This document shows, in pieces, positions 55,611 through 64,000 of a stretch of DNA of 64,000 bases. The notes under the pieces are model-generated. The model saw nothing but the letters and a program-made list of their open reading frames with translations. It was not told the origin of the DNA and ran no database searches. The position numbers and the translations under genes were made by a program. Position 1 is the stretch's first letter, and every line of letters starts with the position of its first letter. This stretch comes from Stentor roeselii (taxonomy: Eukaryota > Ciliophora > Heterotrichea > Heterotrichida > Stentoridae): positions 92,341-156,340 of the forward strand of contig RSEH01000097.1 of assembly GCA_006503475.1 (NCBI GenBank). The letters run 5' to 3'.

Positions 55611-57425
55611 ATGTTGCTTCTCATTTTGGTTAGTGTCTCAAGTTTAACCTGCATAGAAAAGCTTAAAGAGAGTTTTACGAAGGACTTGTATCCAAGAATC
55701 GATTCGTTCAACTCAGAAGGAAAAGGCCTTGACTACCTGTCACCAATTGATCAGTGCAAAGTCAGTAAACATTCAATTTACATGCTTATTCAATGGCAGT
55801 CTGAAGAATTTCCGTTGGTTTCCTATGGATTTTGTATGCCTGAAGAATGTTCATCTGCGAATACAACTTCAGTTATAAATTCTGGAACTTTTCCTTACCT
55901 ACATGAAATTGAAATTGGAAATTTTTCAGTAAAGTCAATAGATTTGCAAAAAAATCCAGAGTACACAGTCTTTTCGTTTATCTTCTTGATATCCTTTTTA
56001 GTTCTCATGATATTGACATGCACTTCAACTTACCTTACTTTGATAAAAGGGAAAAATATGGCGGTTTCAGAATTTGAATCAAAATGGATCAAACTTTTGA
56101 GTCATTTCGATCTAGTAAAAAATACTAAAAAGTTTTTCGATTTCCAAGACTCTTTTCACAACCTTGGCTTCTTCGATGGAATCCGAATGATTTGCTCGAT
56201 ATCGATTTTAATGATTCACACATATTTCTTTACCATTTTTCTTCCCTTGAGCAACCGAAGAGAATTTAACAAAACAATAAACTCATTCTTTTTCACAGTT
56301 TTAGGTTATTTCAACTACAGTGTCGATGTATTTTTTTTCATTGCAGGGTTTTTGATGTGCATTCTGACCTTAGCTGAAATCAACTCAAAAAAGGAAAAAT
56401 TCAGTTGGACGAAATGTGTCATCCGAAGATTGATAAGATACCTTCCTTGCTACTTGTTCATCATTGGAGTTGACAGGGTCTTCCCTCAAGGCAGTCCTGA
56501 GTCGATAGGAACAGTGAATTTTTACTTAATTGGGCAGAAATCCAGTCAAATATGGTGGAAAAACTTGTTTTTCCTTCAAAACCAGTTCTCAGATAAGACT
56601 CCTCCTCATCTTCCCTGGACCTGGACCATTGCTGCTGATTTCCAGTTTTACTTAACTTCTTTGTTTTTTGTCTTTATTTATTGCAGAAATAAAAGTGCTG
56701 GGTTAATAGGAGCTTGCGTCATTGTTGCAGTGAGTTTGACTTATACTGCTTTTGTTTCTTACTCTTTGAATATGTTTGTGGATATCTTTGAACTGTCTAC
56801 AAACCCTGGGTACCTTGAATGGATATACTTTCCTTTTTGGCCTCGGATTTCTCCTTTTTTGATTGGAGTTGTCGTTGGATTTGTGTACCAGATGAACTTG
56901 GATAAAGAGAATATCATCTCGGAACAATCTCTTGCTTATCGAATTGCTCGAGAAGTAAGATTTAAAGTTCATGATGCTGGATTTTGTTTCAAAACTTATA
57001 GATTTATATTAATTTTGAATATCGTTATTTGTGTGCTACCTTCGATATTTAAAGGCTTTGAAAGAAATTATTTGTTTCTTGTTTTGAGCACTTTCTGGCT
57101 TTCAGTTGGAAGAACTATTGTGACTTTATCATTTGCTTGCTTTTCTATTCCTTTAATGTTTGGTCACTATAAGAAAATCAATATAATCCTAAGTTCTAAA
57201 ATTTGCAAATTTTATTCAAAAATTTCTTATTGTTTCTACTTGATTCATCCTTTGGTTATAGGAGCTGTGAATATTAGCGTGAATAGTCATTTGGAATTTA
57301 CTTTATGGACTTGGGCTATAGAAACTTTATATATTATCATTTATTCATCTATTGTGGCAGTGATTATAAGTATCTTAGTAGAAAATCCATTTTTAGGTAT
57401 TGAAAGACAATATTTTAGTAGATAA
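55611..57425 (+). CDS. NRF-6-like acyltransferase-3 membrane protein
   Basis: 604 aa. N-terminal signal-like MLLLILVSVSSLTC; a luminal domain with paired Cys (CKVSKHSIYMLIQWQ..., YGFCMPEEC) as in NRF (nose resistant to fluoxetine) proteins; one helix near 125-150; then the acyltransferase-3 block starting DGIRMICSISILMIHTYFF (H in the first helix), SVDVFFFIAGFLM, PWTWTIAADFQFYL, and about ten helices. The second half ends SYCFYLIHPLVIG, as expected. It transfers acyl groups to lipids or sugars in endomembranes; the substrate is unknown. Confidence 0.9.
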   Translation: MLLLILVSVSSLTCIEKLKESFTKDLYPRIDSFNSEGKGLDYLSPIDQCKVSKHSIYMLIQWQSEEFPLVSYGFCMPEECSSANTTSVINSGTFPYLHEIEIGNFSVKSIDLQKNPEYTVFSFIFLISFLVLMILTCTSTYLTLIKGKNMAVSEFESKWIKLLSHFDLVKNTKKFFDFQDSFHNLGFFDGIRMICSISILMIHTYFFTIFLPLSNRREFNKTINSFFFTVLGYFNYSVDVFFFIAGFLMCILTLAEINSKKEKFSWTKCVIRRLIRYLPCYLFIIGVDRVFPQGSPESIGTVNFYLIGQKSSQIWWKNLFFLQNQFSDKTPPHLPWTWTIAADFQFYLTSLFFVFIYCRNKSAGLIGACVIVAVSLTYTAFVSYSLNMFVDIFELSTNPGYLEWIYFPFWPRISPFLIGVVVGFVYQMNLDKENIISEQSLAYRIAREVRFKVHDAGFCFKTYRFILILNIVICVLPSIFKGFERNYLFLVLSTFWLSVGRTIVTLSFACFSIPLMFGHYKKINIILSSKICKFYSKISYCFYLIHPLVIGAVNISVNSHLEFTLWTWAIETLYIIIYSSIVAVIISILVENPFLGIERQYFSR

Positions 57426-60400
57426 ATTAGTTTTTAGTTAGTTTTTTTTATATGTATCAAACTATAAAAAGCGTTACTAATCCAACATTAATATAATAGA
57501 ACTCCTGAACTAATTAAAAATATAATTACATTTAAACAAAAATCTTGAAATAAACTCCAAGAATGTCTTAATATGAATAATTATCAGGATTAGCTTATAT
57601 ACTTAAATTAAAAATCACCAGATTCGATATTTCCAGCTCATCAAAATACTCCATGCTATTTTAAGCTCTATTTCTTTGATAAACGTTTTTGAATAACTGA
57701 TTTCTATTTTGTTCTATTGAATATATAAGTATTCAAATGCATAATTTATCACAGAGAATTCTTCTTTTGAATCTTAAAACCCAAAGCTTGTCTAAAATAT
57801 CAAGAATTTGTAATTGAATTCCTAAGATTTTACCTCTTTTCCCTGCAACCTGATTCAGCCAATAGTTTAATAATCTTACCACATGTGATTAGGGCTCGAT
57901 ATAAACCAGACCTTTAGTCCAGCATTTTCTAAAGACTGTTAATTTAAGCCATTATCTCATGGTGGTATCCAACTCATAATTCATAACTACTCTAAGTCTT
58001 AATTTACAGCATCTTCTAATTCCACATAAAATAAATTAGTTACCTCTAGGAATATCTTAATAAATAAAATTACTGCATATACACTTTTAGTTAAATTAGC
58101 TAAAAAAATCTTTTTGAAAAACTCAAGAGTTTATAAAATTGAATTGTCTTCTTCAGATATTCCACAATTCGCTAATAAATAAAACTGTTTCTTGATTGAT
58201 GAACCTTTGAGATAATAAAAAACATTTTTCACTATAAATAAATCTGTGATCTTAGAATCATTTTATAATATAGGTTGTTCAGCTATGATATTTGAGTGAA
58301 TCTCTTCGTGATTGTAATTAATAAATCCTAAAGAAATGGCATAATTCATGCAAAAAGACATAAAATGAACCAAACTTAACTTGTTCGAGGTATTCGTTCT
58401 GTATAAAAATGAATAGTTCATAATTGTTAGACAATGACCATTTAAGGCTCTTGAAAAATATTCAATTTTAGAATCGGAATTGGGAAACGGCTTCTATTAT
58501 ATAACCAATCAAGATGTCTAGCTTCAAATTAGTCTCAAAGTATCTTTTATTCAAAAAAAGTAATTATCACTTTATCGTCAGGAATCTACTGATGAGGGTA
58601 ATATAATAGCCTGAGATGACTAGCCTATTATGAGTTCAAGGCTTTATTAATTATTATTTATTAGTCATGCTAATTAAATAGACTTAAATAATTGTTAGAA
58701 TATTTAAAATCCAAATATATGAAGATTTTTAACGATAAAGTTAATTTTAGACAATGTGACCCAAATCAGCAAATTTTTAATTGTTTAGAAAGAATTTTAT
58801 TGAGGATATTGATTAAATTACCAAGGATTATAATTTTTTGGGTTGCCTTAAATATTGTTTGAATCTAACATGCTCTTTTGTTTTCGAGAAATTTTCAGTT
58901 TATAAAGTATTTGTTAAACTTATTTCTATTTCTTATTGAATTAAGATTAGAATTTGATCAGAAAATCACATCGATGAAGAGGATTCAAGGTGATTTTTGA
59001 TTGAATGCTTAAAGTACCTTAGCTAAATATTTAAAAAAACTAGTATGCATAAGTATCAAATCCAATAGATGAATTGAGGAACTTAAAAAAATATTATGCA
59101 TAGTTTTCACAGAAGAAAAGTTTTGGATAAATAAGTTAAATAAAAACAAAAGAAGATGAATTATAAATAATAAATGAAAGAATTTATCTAGTTTAATAAC
59201 TCCGACCGAATCAAGACTTGAGAAAAACAAGCTAAAGTAATTCTTAGAAAATTAAGCCTTAGTCCTGTAAGAAAAGAACTCAGGTAAAGAAATTTTATTA
59301 TATTTATTTTCGTTTTTATTTCAGAATAATTATTACATTTAAATCATATATTTTGCTTCCTTATTTTCGATTTTCTTGATTTCGAGATTCTTGATTTGAA
59401 CTTAAATTGATCTAGTTACCAGATAATTTTAATTACGAAAGAAAGAAAAATATACAAAATATTTATATTCATTCAGAAAGATCTCCCCTCTTTGCTCTTA
59501 TATTTCACCTCGTTATTCAATTACCATATTATTTCAATCAGGAGAGTAAGAACACCGATATACCCAAACTGAAGGTTAGTTCACATTTTCAAGAGAATAT
59601 GAAATAGGTCTAGAATATTAATACATTCAGAGACTGCATTGACGATAAATATTGTTAAATTCAGGAAATTAATCACGAATTATTTAATTAGCCTATTAGA
59701 TATTGTAGCATGGGCTGTAATTATTTAATTGCCTATATTCTGCTAGGGATATATATAAAAAATTTAATGTAAAAGATAGTAGATAATTCAAATATCTGTT
59801 AACATCAAATAATCTATTTAAATCACATGAGAACAATTTCCTTTGTCTTTCATCAATTCAATACGAATTACATCAATATTTTCACTCATAAACAATTAAG
59901 GGATTTATTTATTAGAATTAAGTAAGGATAAGTTTGGATACTGATTACTTATAGTTTGTGAATTTAATATAAACTACAGTTATATATTCTCAACTAATTT
60001 CCAATGATAAAAACTTATTTCACTTGAATAATCTTTATAGTCGATATTATGAAATTTTTCTCTGATAAGATATTGAGGATGCACTTTTTTATTTCAGCTT
60101 TGACTAAAGTCTTTCTTTTCGCTATTGAACGGAAATTTTGACTTAAAATGATGTTTTAAGACATTTAGTGATGTTTCTCGCATTTAACGGATATTTATTT
60201 AGAAGTCCTTGTTTCGCAGGATTTTTCAGAAAAGTTAATGTCAACGTCTGAGGAAAACTTGGAAATTGCTTGGTTGATTGCTAATACCCAGTCGCCAGGG
60301 ATTTCAAACCGTATTTGGTGGTTGGGTAAGTGAGGATATATTGTTGGAGGGTTAAAGAGGAACTTGGAATTGTTTAAAGAATTTAAGAAATTATTGAAAA

Positions 60401-60885
60401 ATATTTGAGTGTATTTGATATTATTTTATTATTTCTCTTATGCGATTATATTTCTCGAAGTTTATTCACATTTTTTAAATTATCGATTGATAATATCACT
60501 ATATATCCATTGAAATTATCTGTAACCTAAGGTTTTCTATTTCATTTTAATTTATTATACTTGAGATAAAATTTCGACTTAACCAGCTAAAGTCCTTCAA
60601 AAAATCCTCTATCTGTACCAACGAGATCTTTCACAGTAGGATAGACAACCGATTTCGTAAAGCTTCTAATACTATTATAAGGATCAACTTCTCTTATCAG
60701 CAATCGTAGGTTCGGGAAGCGAGTTTTCAGAATGTTTCGAAAGTTTGAAGTATTTAAAAAATTATTGTTTACTTCTTTAAGTTGAATGATATTTACTTTA
60801 GTTCTCCTTTGTTAGTAATTGTATAGTGAAATAAGTAAAAATTACAAATATATAGATATTTCATAAACTAAATTCTTATAATAAT
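57426..60885. other. 3.5-kb gene-poor AT-rich tract
   Basis: No convincing frame on either strand (a 73-codon minus-strand frame at 59009-59230 is Phe/Leu-rich noise). The only locally G/C-rich feature is the hairpin at 60285-60328. Confidence 0.55.
60285..60328 (+). ncRNA. Strong 13-bp hairpin with G-U pairs, possible structured RNA
   Basis: 60285-60297 (TACCCAGTCGCCA) pairs with 60316-60328 (TGGTGGTTGGGTA) around an 18-nt loop. All 13 pairs form, three as G-U; these pair only in the plus-strand RNA and would be A-C mismatches in the minus strand. It stands out from the AT-rich surroundings. The true transcript would be longer; no family assigned. Confidence 0.3.
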
Positions 60886-62217
60886 ATGGATGATTTCTTT
60901 GATCGTATGCCTTTTCACTGCTTTGATGTTGCATTAAAACAGCAATTTTTAGCTGAAAATTTCGATCCTAATAATGTTACAAAGCTTTTGAAGGCTGAAG
61001 ACGAAATGTTAAAATGGTCAATCGGAAAAATTTTACCTTCTGGGACTTGTTTTGTGTTTTGTAAACCTAGAGGAATAATACGCATCGGAAATAAAAGAGT
61101 GATAGCATTCGGGTTAACCAATTTTCATGTGGCGTATAATTTAGTAACCAAAGAGAAAAACAAAGATATGTTTGTAACATTTGATACTGACATTGACTCT
61201 TGTGATGATTCGGATTCTGATAACATTGTTAGGAGTTTTTCATGTAGCCCAATAATTGAATTTCAATCAAAATTAAAATCATTGCAAATTTCTAATCACT
61301 CAAAGCCATACTGTTTGCCCAACGACGTCTCTGTATTAGCAATATACCAGTTTAATCCGTTTACTAGACCTAGGGTACCTGCGTTTGAAGTATGTTTGGA
61401 CTTTACAGTGCTGCCGATAGCTGAGAGAGCAGAAATTCGAGATTATGAGTTGAAAAATGTACTTATTTCAGGGTATCCTACAGGAAGTCGTGATATCAAT
61501 TATATGCTGCCTGAAAGTATAGATATCATTGACGCAAAAACAAAAATAAAAGAAGGATTCCATAATTTCAATTCTCAAGTGATTTCGGAAGGTATTCTTA
61601 GATTATCAGATTCAGGATTAGCAGAACTCGAACTTTCATCTACATCAGGAATGTCAGGCTCTCCAATTATGACAGGCTCTTCTTTAGGGTCTAAACTTCT
61701 CGGGATTTATTGTGGGGGACCTCCATTAAATGGCCAAGCTGAGCTGATTCAAATGGTGAGAAGTCTAATTAACCGAGATTATGAAAAAGCATATAAAATT
61801 TTCTTGAGCTTACCTTTTGAAGATCCGAATTGTTATTCTATAATCGAAGCTTATCATTGGTTCAAAGTTCTTGTTTTGGAAGTGTTTTATCTTGTTAGTC
61901 CTGAAGAAATAAAAGTATCGATTGACAATAATTATCCAGAAATAAAGAATATTGTTATAAAAAAAAAATATTCGGAAAAATCTGTTGATCATATAGTGGA
62001 ACTTATTGGTAATTCAACTGAAAGTTTATTATTGAATACAGTTAGAGAATATCAAGAAAAAGAAATATTTTTTTATAATTCAGGGATATCTGCAGAATGC
62101 GATGTGTTTGATTATATTAGAGATATAAAGTCACTGCTTGAGACATTTACTATGGACTTTGATTCAGAATTAAATTTAGAAGATTATTTACTGAACTATT
62201 TTAACTTAACTAAATAG
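60886..62217 (+). CDS. Trypsin-fold serine protease-like protein, cytosolic
   Basis: 443 aa. The chymotrypsin-like triad can be read as His80 in FGLTNFHVA, Asp147 in LPNDVSVL and Ser257 in TSGMSGSPI, with GTCFVF before the His and a GIYCGGPP strand after the Ser. SGSP rather than GDSGGP resembles V8/DegP and stress or viral-like proteases. No signal peptide. The 170-residue C-terminal helical extension is acidic and not recognised. Codon use is more A/T-rich than in the left half, and the gene stands alone in a gene-poor tract. Confidence 0.75.
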   Translation: MDDFFDRMPFHCFDVALKQQFLAENFDPNNVTKLLKAEDEMLKWSIGKILPSGTCFVFCKPRGIIRIGNKRVIAFGLTNFHVAYNLVTKEKNKDMFVTFDTDIDSCDDSDSDNIVRSFSCSPIIEFQSKLKSLQISNHSKPYCLPNDVSVLAIYQFNPFTRPRVPAFEVCLDFTVLPIAERAEIRDYELKNVLISGYPTGSRDINYMLPESIDIIDAKTKIKEGFHNFNSQVISEGILRLSDSGLAELELSSTSGMSGSPIMTGSSLGSKLLGIYCGGPPLNGQAELIQMVRSLINRDYEKAYKIFLSLPFEDPNCYSIIEAYHWFKVLVLEVFYLVSPEEIKVSIDNNYPEIKNIVIKKKYSEKSVDHIVELIGNSTESLLLNTVREYQEKEIFFYNSGISAECDVFDYIRDIKSLLETFTMDFDSELNLEDYLLNYFNLTK

Positions 62218-64000
62218 AATTAGTAGATTAAGAATTATTATAAATCATTACAATTACGTTTTTTTACGAATAAGAAACTTAGTCAAACAATTATCTTAAA
62301 TACCTATTATCATTATAAATATCCTGATATTTATCAAATTTATAGTTATTCAGATACCCTAACCTTCTTCAATAATTCACTAATTATTGATCTATTACTG
62401 ATTCAATTAATAAAACTAAAGATAATTTAATATTGGATAACAATTCTTTATATACTTAATACTTATATCAACATTCTACAATTATATTATAAATAATCCT
62501 TTGAAAATAATTAAATTTAGGTTAAAATATTGAAGGGTAACTAATTTCTTGTATCTGCTAAAACTCTTTTAAAAAATATTTTTTAATTCAATGAGATCCA
62601 GAAAAATTTAAAATTACAAAAACCCTCAAAAGAATTGAAAATAAATTCAATAATCTCAGGAGTAACAATGTTTTCGGTCAATTCTTAGGTCACCTTAATT
62701 ATAGTGATGTTTTATGTAAAATTAAAAGTATCATAGGTGAATATTTTATTCTTTCTTTACTATTTATTGTAAGTTTGATTAAGAATATGCTAAGCTTTTA
62801 TATAAATGATGAACAATACTATTAAATTCAATAGAAATCCTTAGGAATGAATTGATAGAAAATATAATTTATGTGATTAGGAACCTGATTAAGTATTCAT
62901 ACAATAATAATTACCAAATCAACTTTTCTTTAACTACCTGAATACATTTTATCATAATTTCATTACCTTGAGAATAATAATTTGAAGAACTTTGAGAATC
63001 ATACTAGAGTTGTCATACAATAATTGAATCAAATATTTAAGTCAATAGGGTATTTAAGTAACTAATCTTAATTAAACTAAGTGATCTTTAGTAGCCCCAT
63101 TCTTGGTACACAAAATCATGAGAGTGATCCTTCCATTGTCTTGATTGTGTAAATCCTATTTGAATATCTCCTTGAAATTGCAGTGAACAGCATTTTAATT
63201 TTTAGTCATATGGCAAGTTAGAATTCAGGAATTCCTGCCATAAAATATATGGAGTACAGAATTGGATTAATAAAATAATAGCAGTTTTGAGTGGAAATAA
63301 GCCAGAAAAAAGAAAAACCCAATTCGAAGCTGAGCATTAACTAGGAATAAAAAAAAACTGTGATATCTGTTACAGAAACGGAATTAGGTCAAGTTGCAAT
63401 TTTTATTACTTTAAGTGTGGTAAGAACATGCATAAATAGTATATTCTGAGTTACATGGTCTATTAAGATAATAAAGTAGTTCAATAATGAGAGTCAAAAT
63501 CGAAAATAATGATGAAAATATAGCTGAGAGTTCTGACTCCCTGATGAACTGGCTGAAATTCTGCTGAAAAGACGTCAGAATGGCGGAGAAAATCTAGATA
63601 AAATTAAGTGAGTCCAGCAAACAAAGTTTACCAAAAAGATTCAATGGGCTATATTTCTTATTCAATTTCGAGTTCTTGAACAAGATGCAGGACGATATCT
63701 TCCTTTTCACATCTTTCTCCATGGCACTGTGTTTACCCTTCATTTTCTGGTTTTCTTTTTTCTGATGTTCCTAAAGAAGCCTTTTTCTTCCTCCTTGCGT
63801 TTTTCCTTATTTTAAGATGCTTGACAGTTTTTTTTTATTTATCCTCATCAATGACAAGTATTTCTTTGGAAAGTTCAGCAAGGATGGAGTAAAAGACTCA
63901 CTTTTCGAGGATTTAAAATCTTTGACCTGAAATTTTATTTGACTTTCTGAACTTCTTTAAGGTTAGAAAATTATCTTTTCGCTTCATCTGGAGTCGTCAA
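62218..64000. other. 1.8-kb gene-poor AT-rich right end
   Basis: No intact gene. A decayed frame at 63206-63439 is described separately. The last 300 bases are somewhat G/C-richer and carry short Lys/Glu-rich minus-strand frames; no gene can be supported. Confidence 0.5.
63206..63439 (+). pseudogene. Possible decayed transposase C-terminal tail (piggyBac-like)
   Basis: One frame runs from 63206 to the TAG at 63437-63439 with a single internal TAA (63338-63340). Before the stop: a helical NWINKIIAVLSGNKPEKRKT. After it: KKNCDICYRNGIRSSCNFYY, then FKCGKNMH. The C-x2-C...C-x6-C spacing with G-x-R-S and F-x-x-F resembles the Cys-rich domain at the end of piggyBac-type transposases. Only the tail is present and no inverted repeats are visible. 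Weak call. Confidence 0.25.

Noticed and set aside
59009-59230. 73-codon minus-strand frame in the gene-poor tract
   Set aside because: Composition is that of AT-rich noise; its hydrophobic stretch has no flanking features of a real membrane protein.
60285-60328. Hairpin read as a tRNA on the minus strand (GGTTTGAAATCC resembles a T-arm)
   Set aside because: No A-box, anticodon arm or 7-bp acceptor stem at the required distances.
63560-64000. Lys/Glu-rich minus-strand frames at the right edge, suggesting a gene entering from outside
   Set aside because: No frame stays open for more than about 65 codons and stops are scattered; no 15-nt intron joins them convincingly.

Overview
The window looks like macronuclear DNA of a heterotrich ciliate, most probably Stentor or a close relative. 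Four things support this. Genes are dense and almost intronless in an AT-rich background. The only introns I can prove are exactly 15 nt long, each with A at position 10 (1075-1089, 11585-11599, 14680-14694, 28016-28030, 34182-34196). TAA, TAG and TGA all serve as stops, so the code is standard, unlike Blepharisma or Condylostoma. The gene repertoire is ciliate-like: a large kinome, ciliary kinases and a WD40-channel fusion. Naming the genus is inference.

Left part, 1-16.5 kb: mostly housekeeping and cytoskeletal genes packed very tightly. In order: a coiled-coil protein running off the left edge, a FAIM-like protein, eIF2B delta, a small orphan, dynein LC8, a calmodulin-like EF-hand protein, an orphan 542-aa protein, an ABHD17-like hydrolase, an orphan with a C-terminal CaaX box, the RRP6 exosome nuclease, RAB6, a Ser-rich protein, SRP14, an EFCAB10-like protein, a two-repeat MYB protein and a bacterial-type S11 D,D-carboxypeptidase-like protein. 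Neighbouring starts can be 5 or 16 bp apart head to head, and successive genes 12-60 bp apart.

Middle, 16.5-51 kb: two clusters of three paralogues each with one architecture: an N-terminal pseudokinase domain, a helical middle and a C-terminal kinase-like domain. Cluster 1 (17743-25114) is on the plus strand and cluster 2 (42921-50841) on the minus strand. Three of the six keep HRD and DFG in the C-terminal domain; three do not, and one of those is also frameshifted. This tandem pseudokinase-kinase family is my leading candidate for an undescribed system. Between the clusters lie HIRA, a VTI1-type SNARE, MAK/ICK, RING, enoyl-CoA hydratase, ERK-type MAPK, JTB-like, DYRK, secreted Cys-rich, LAMTOR3-like, ribokinase, CK1-like and RING-PHD genes. 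Two close paralogues of a jacalin-like protein with a small Cys/His cluster sit at 16552 and 32613.

Right part, 51-64 kb: a giant WD40-TRP-type channel, an NRF-6-like acyltransferase, then a gene-poor AT-rich tract holding only one convincing gene (a trypsin-fold protease at 60886), a possible structured RNA and a possible decayed transposase tail. I saw no rRNA, tRNA or CRISPR array.
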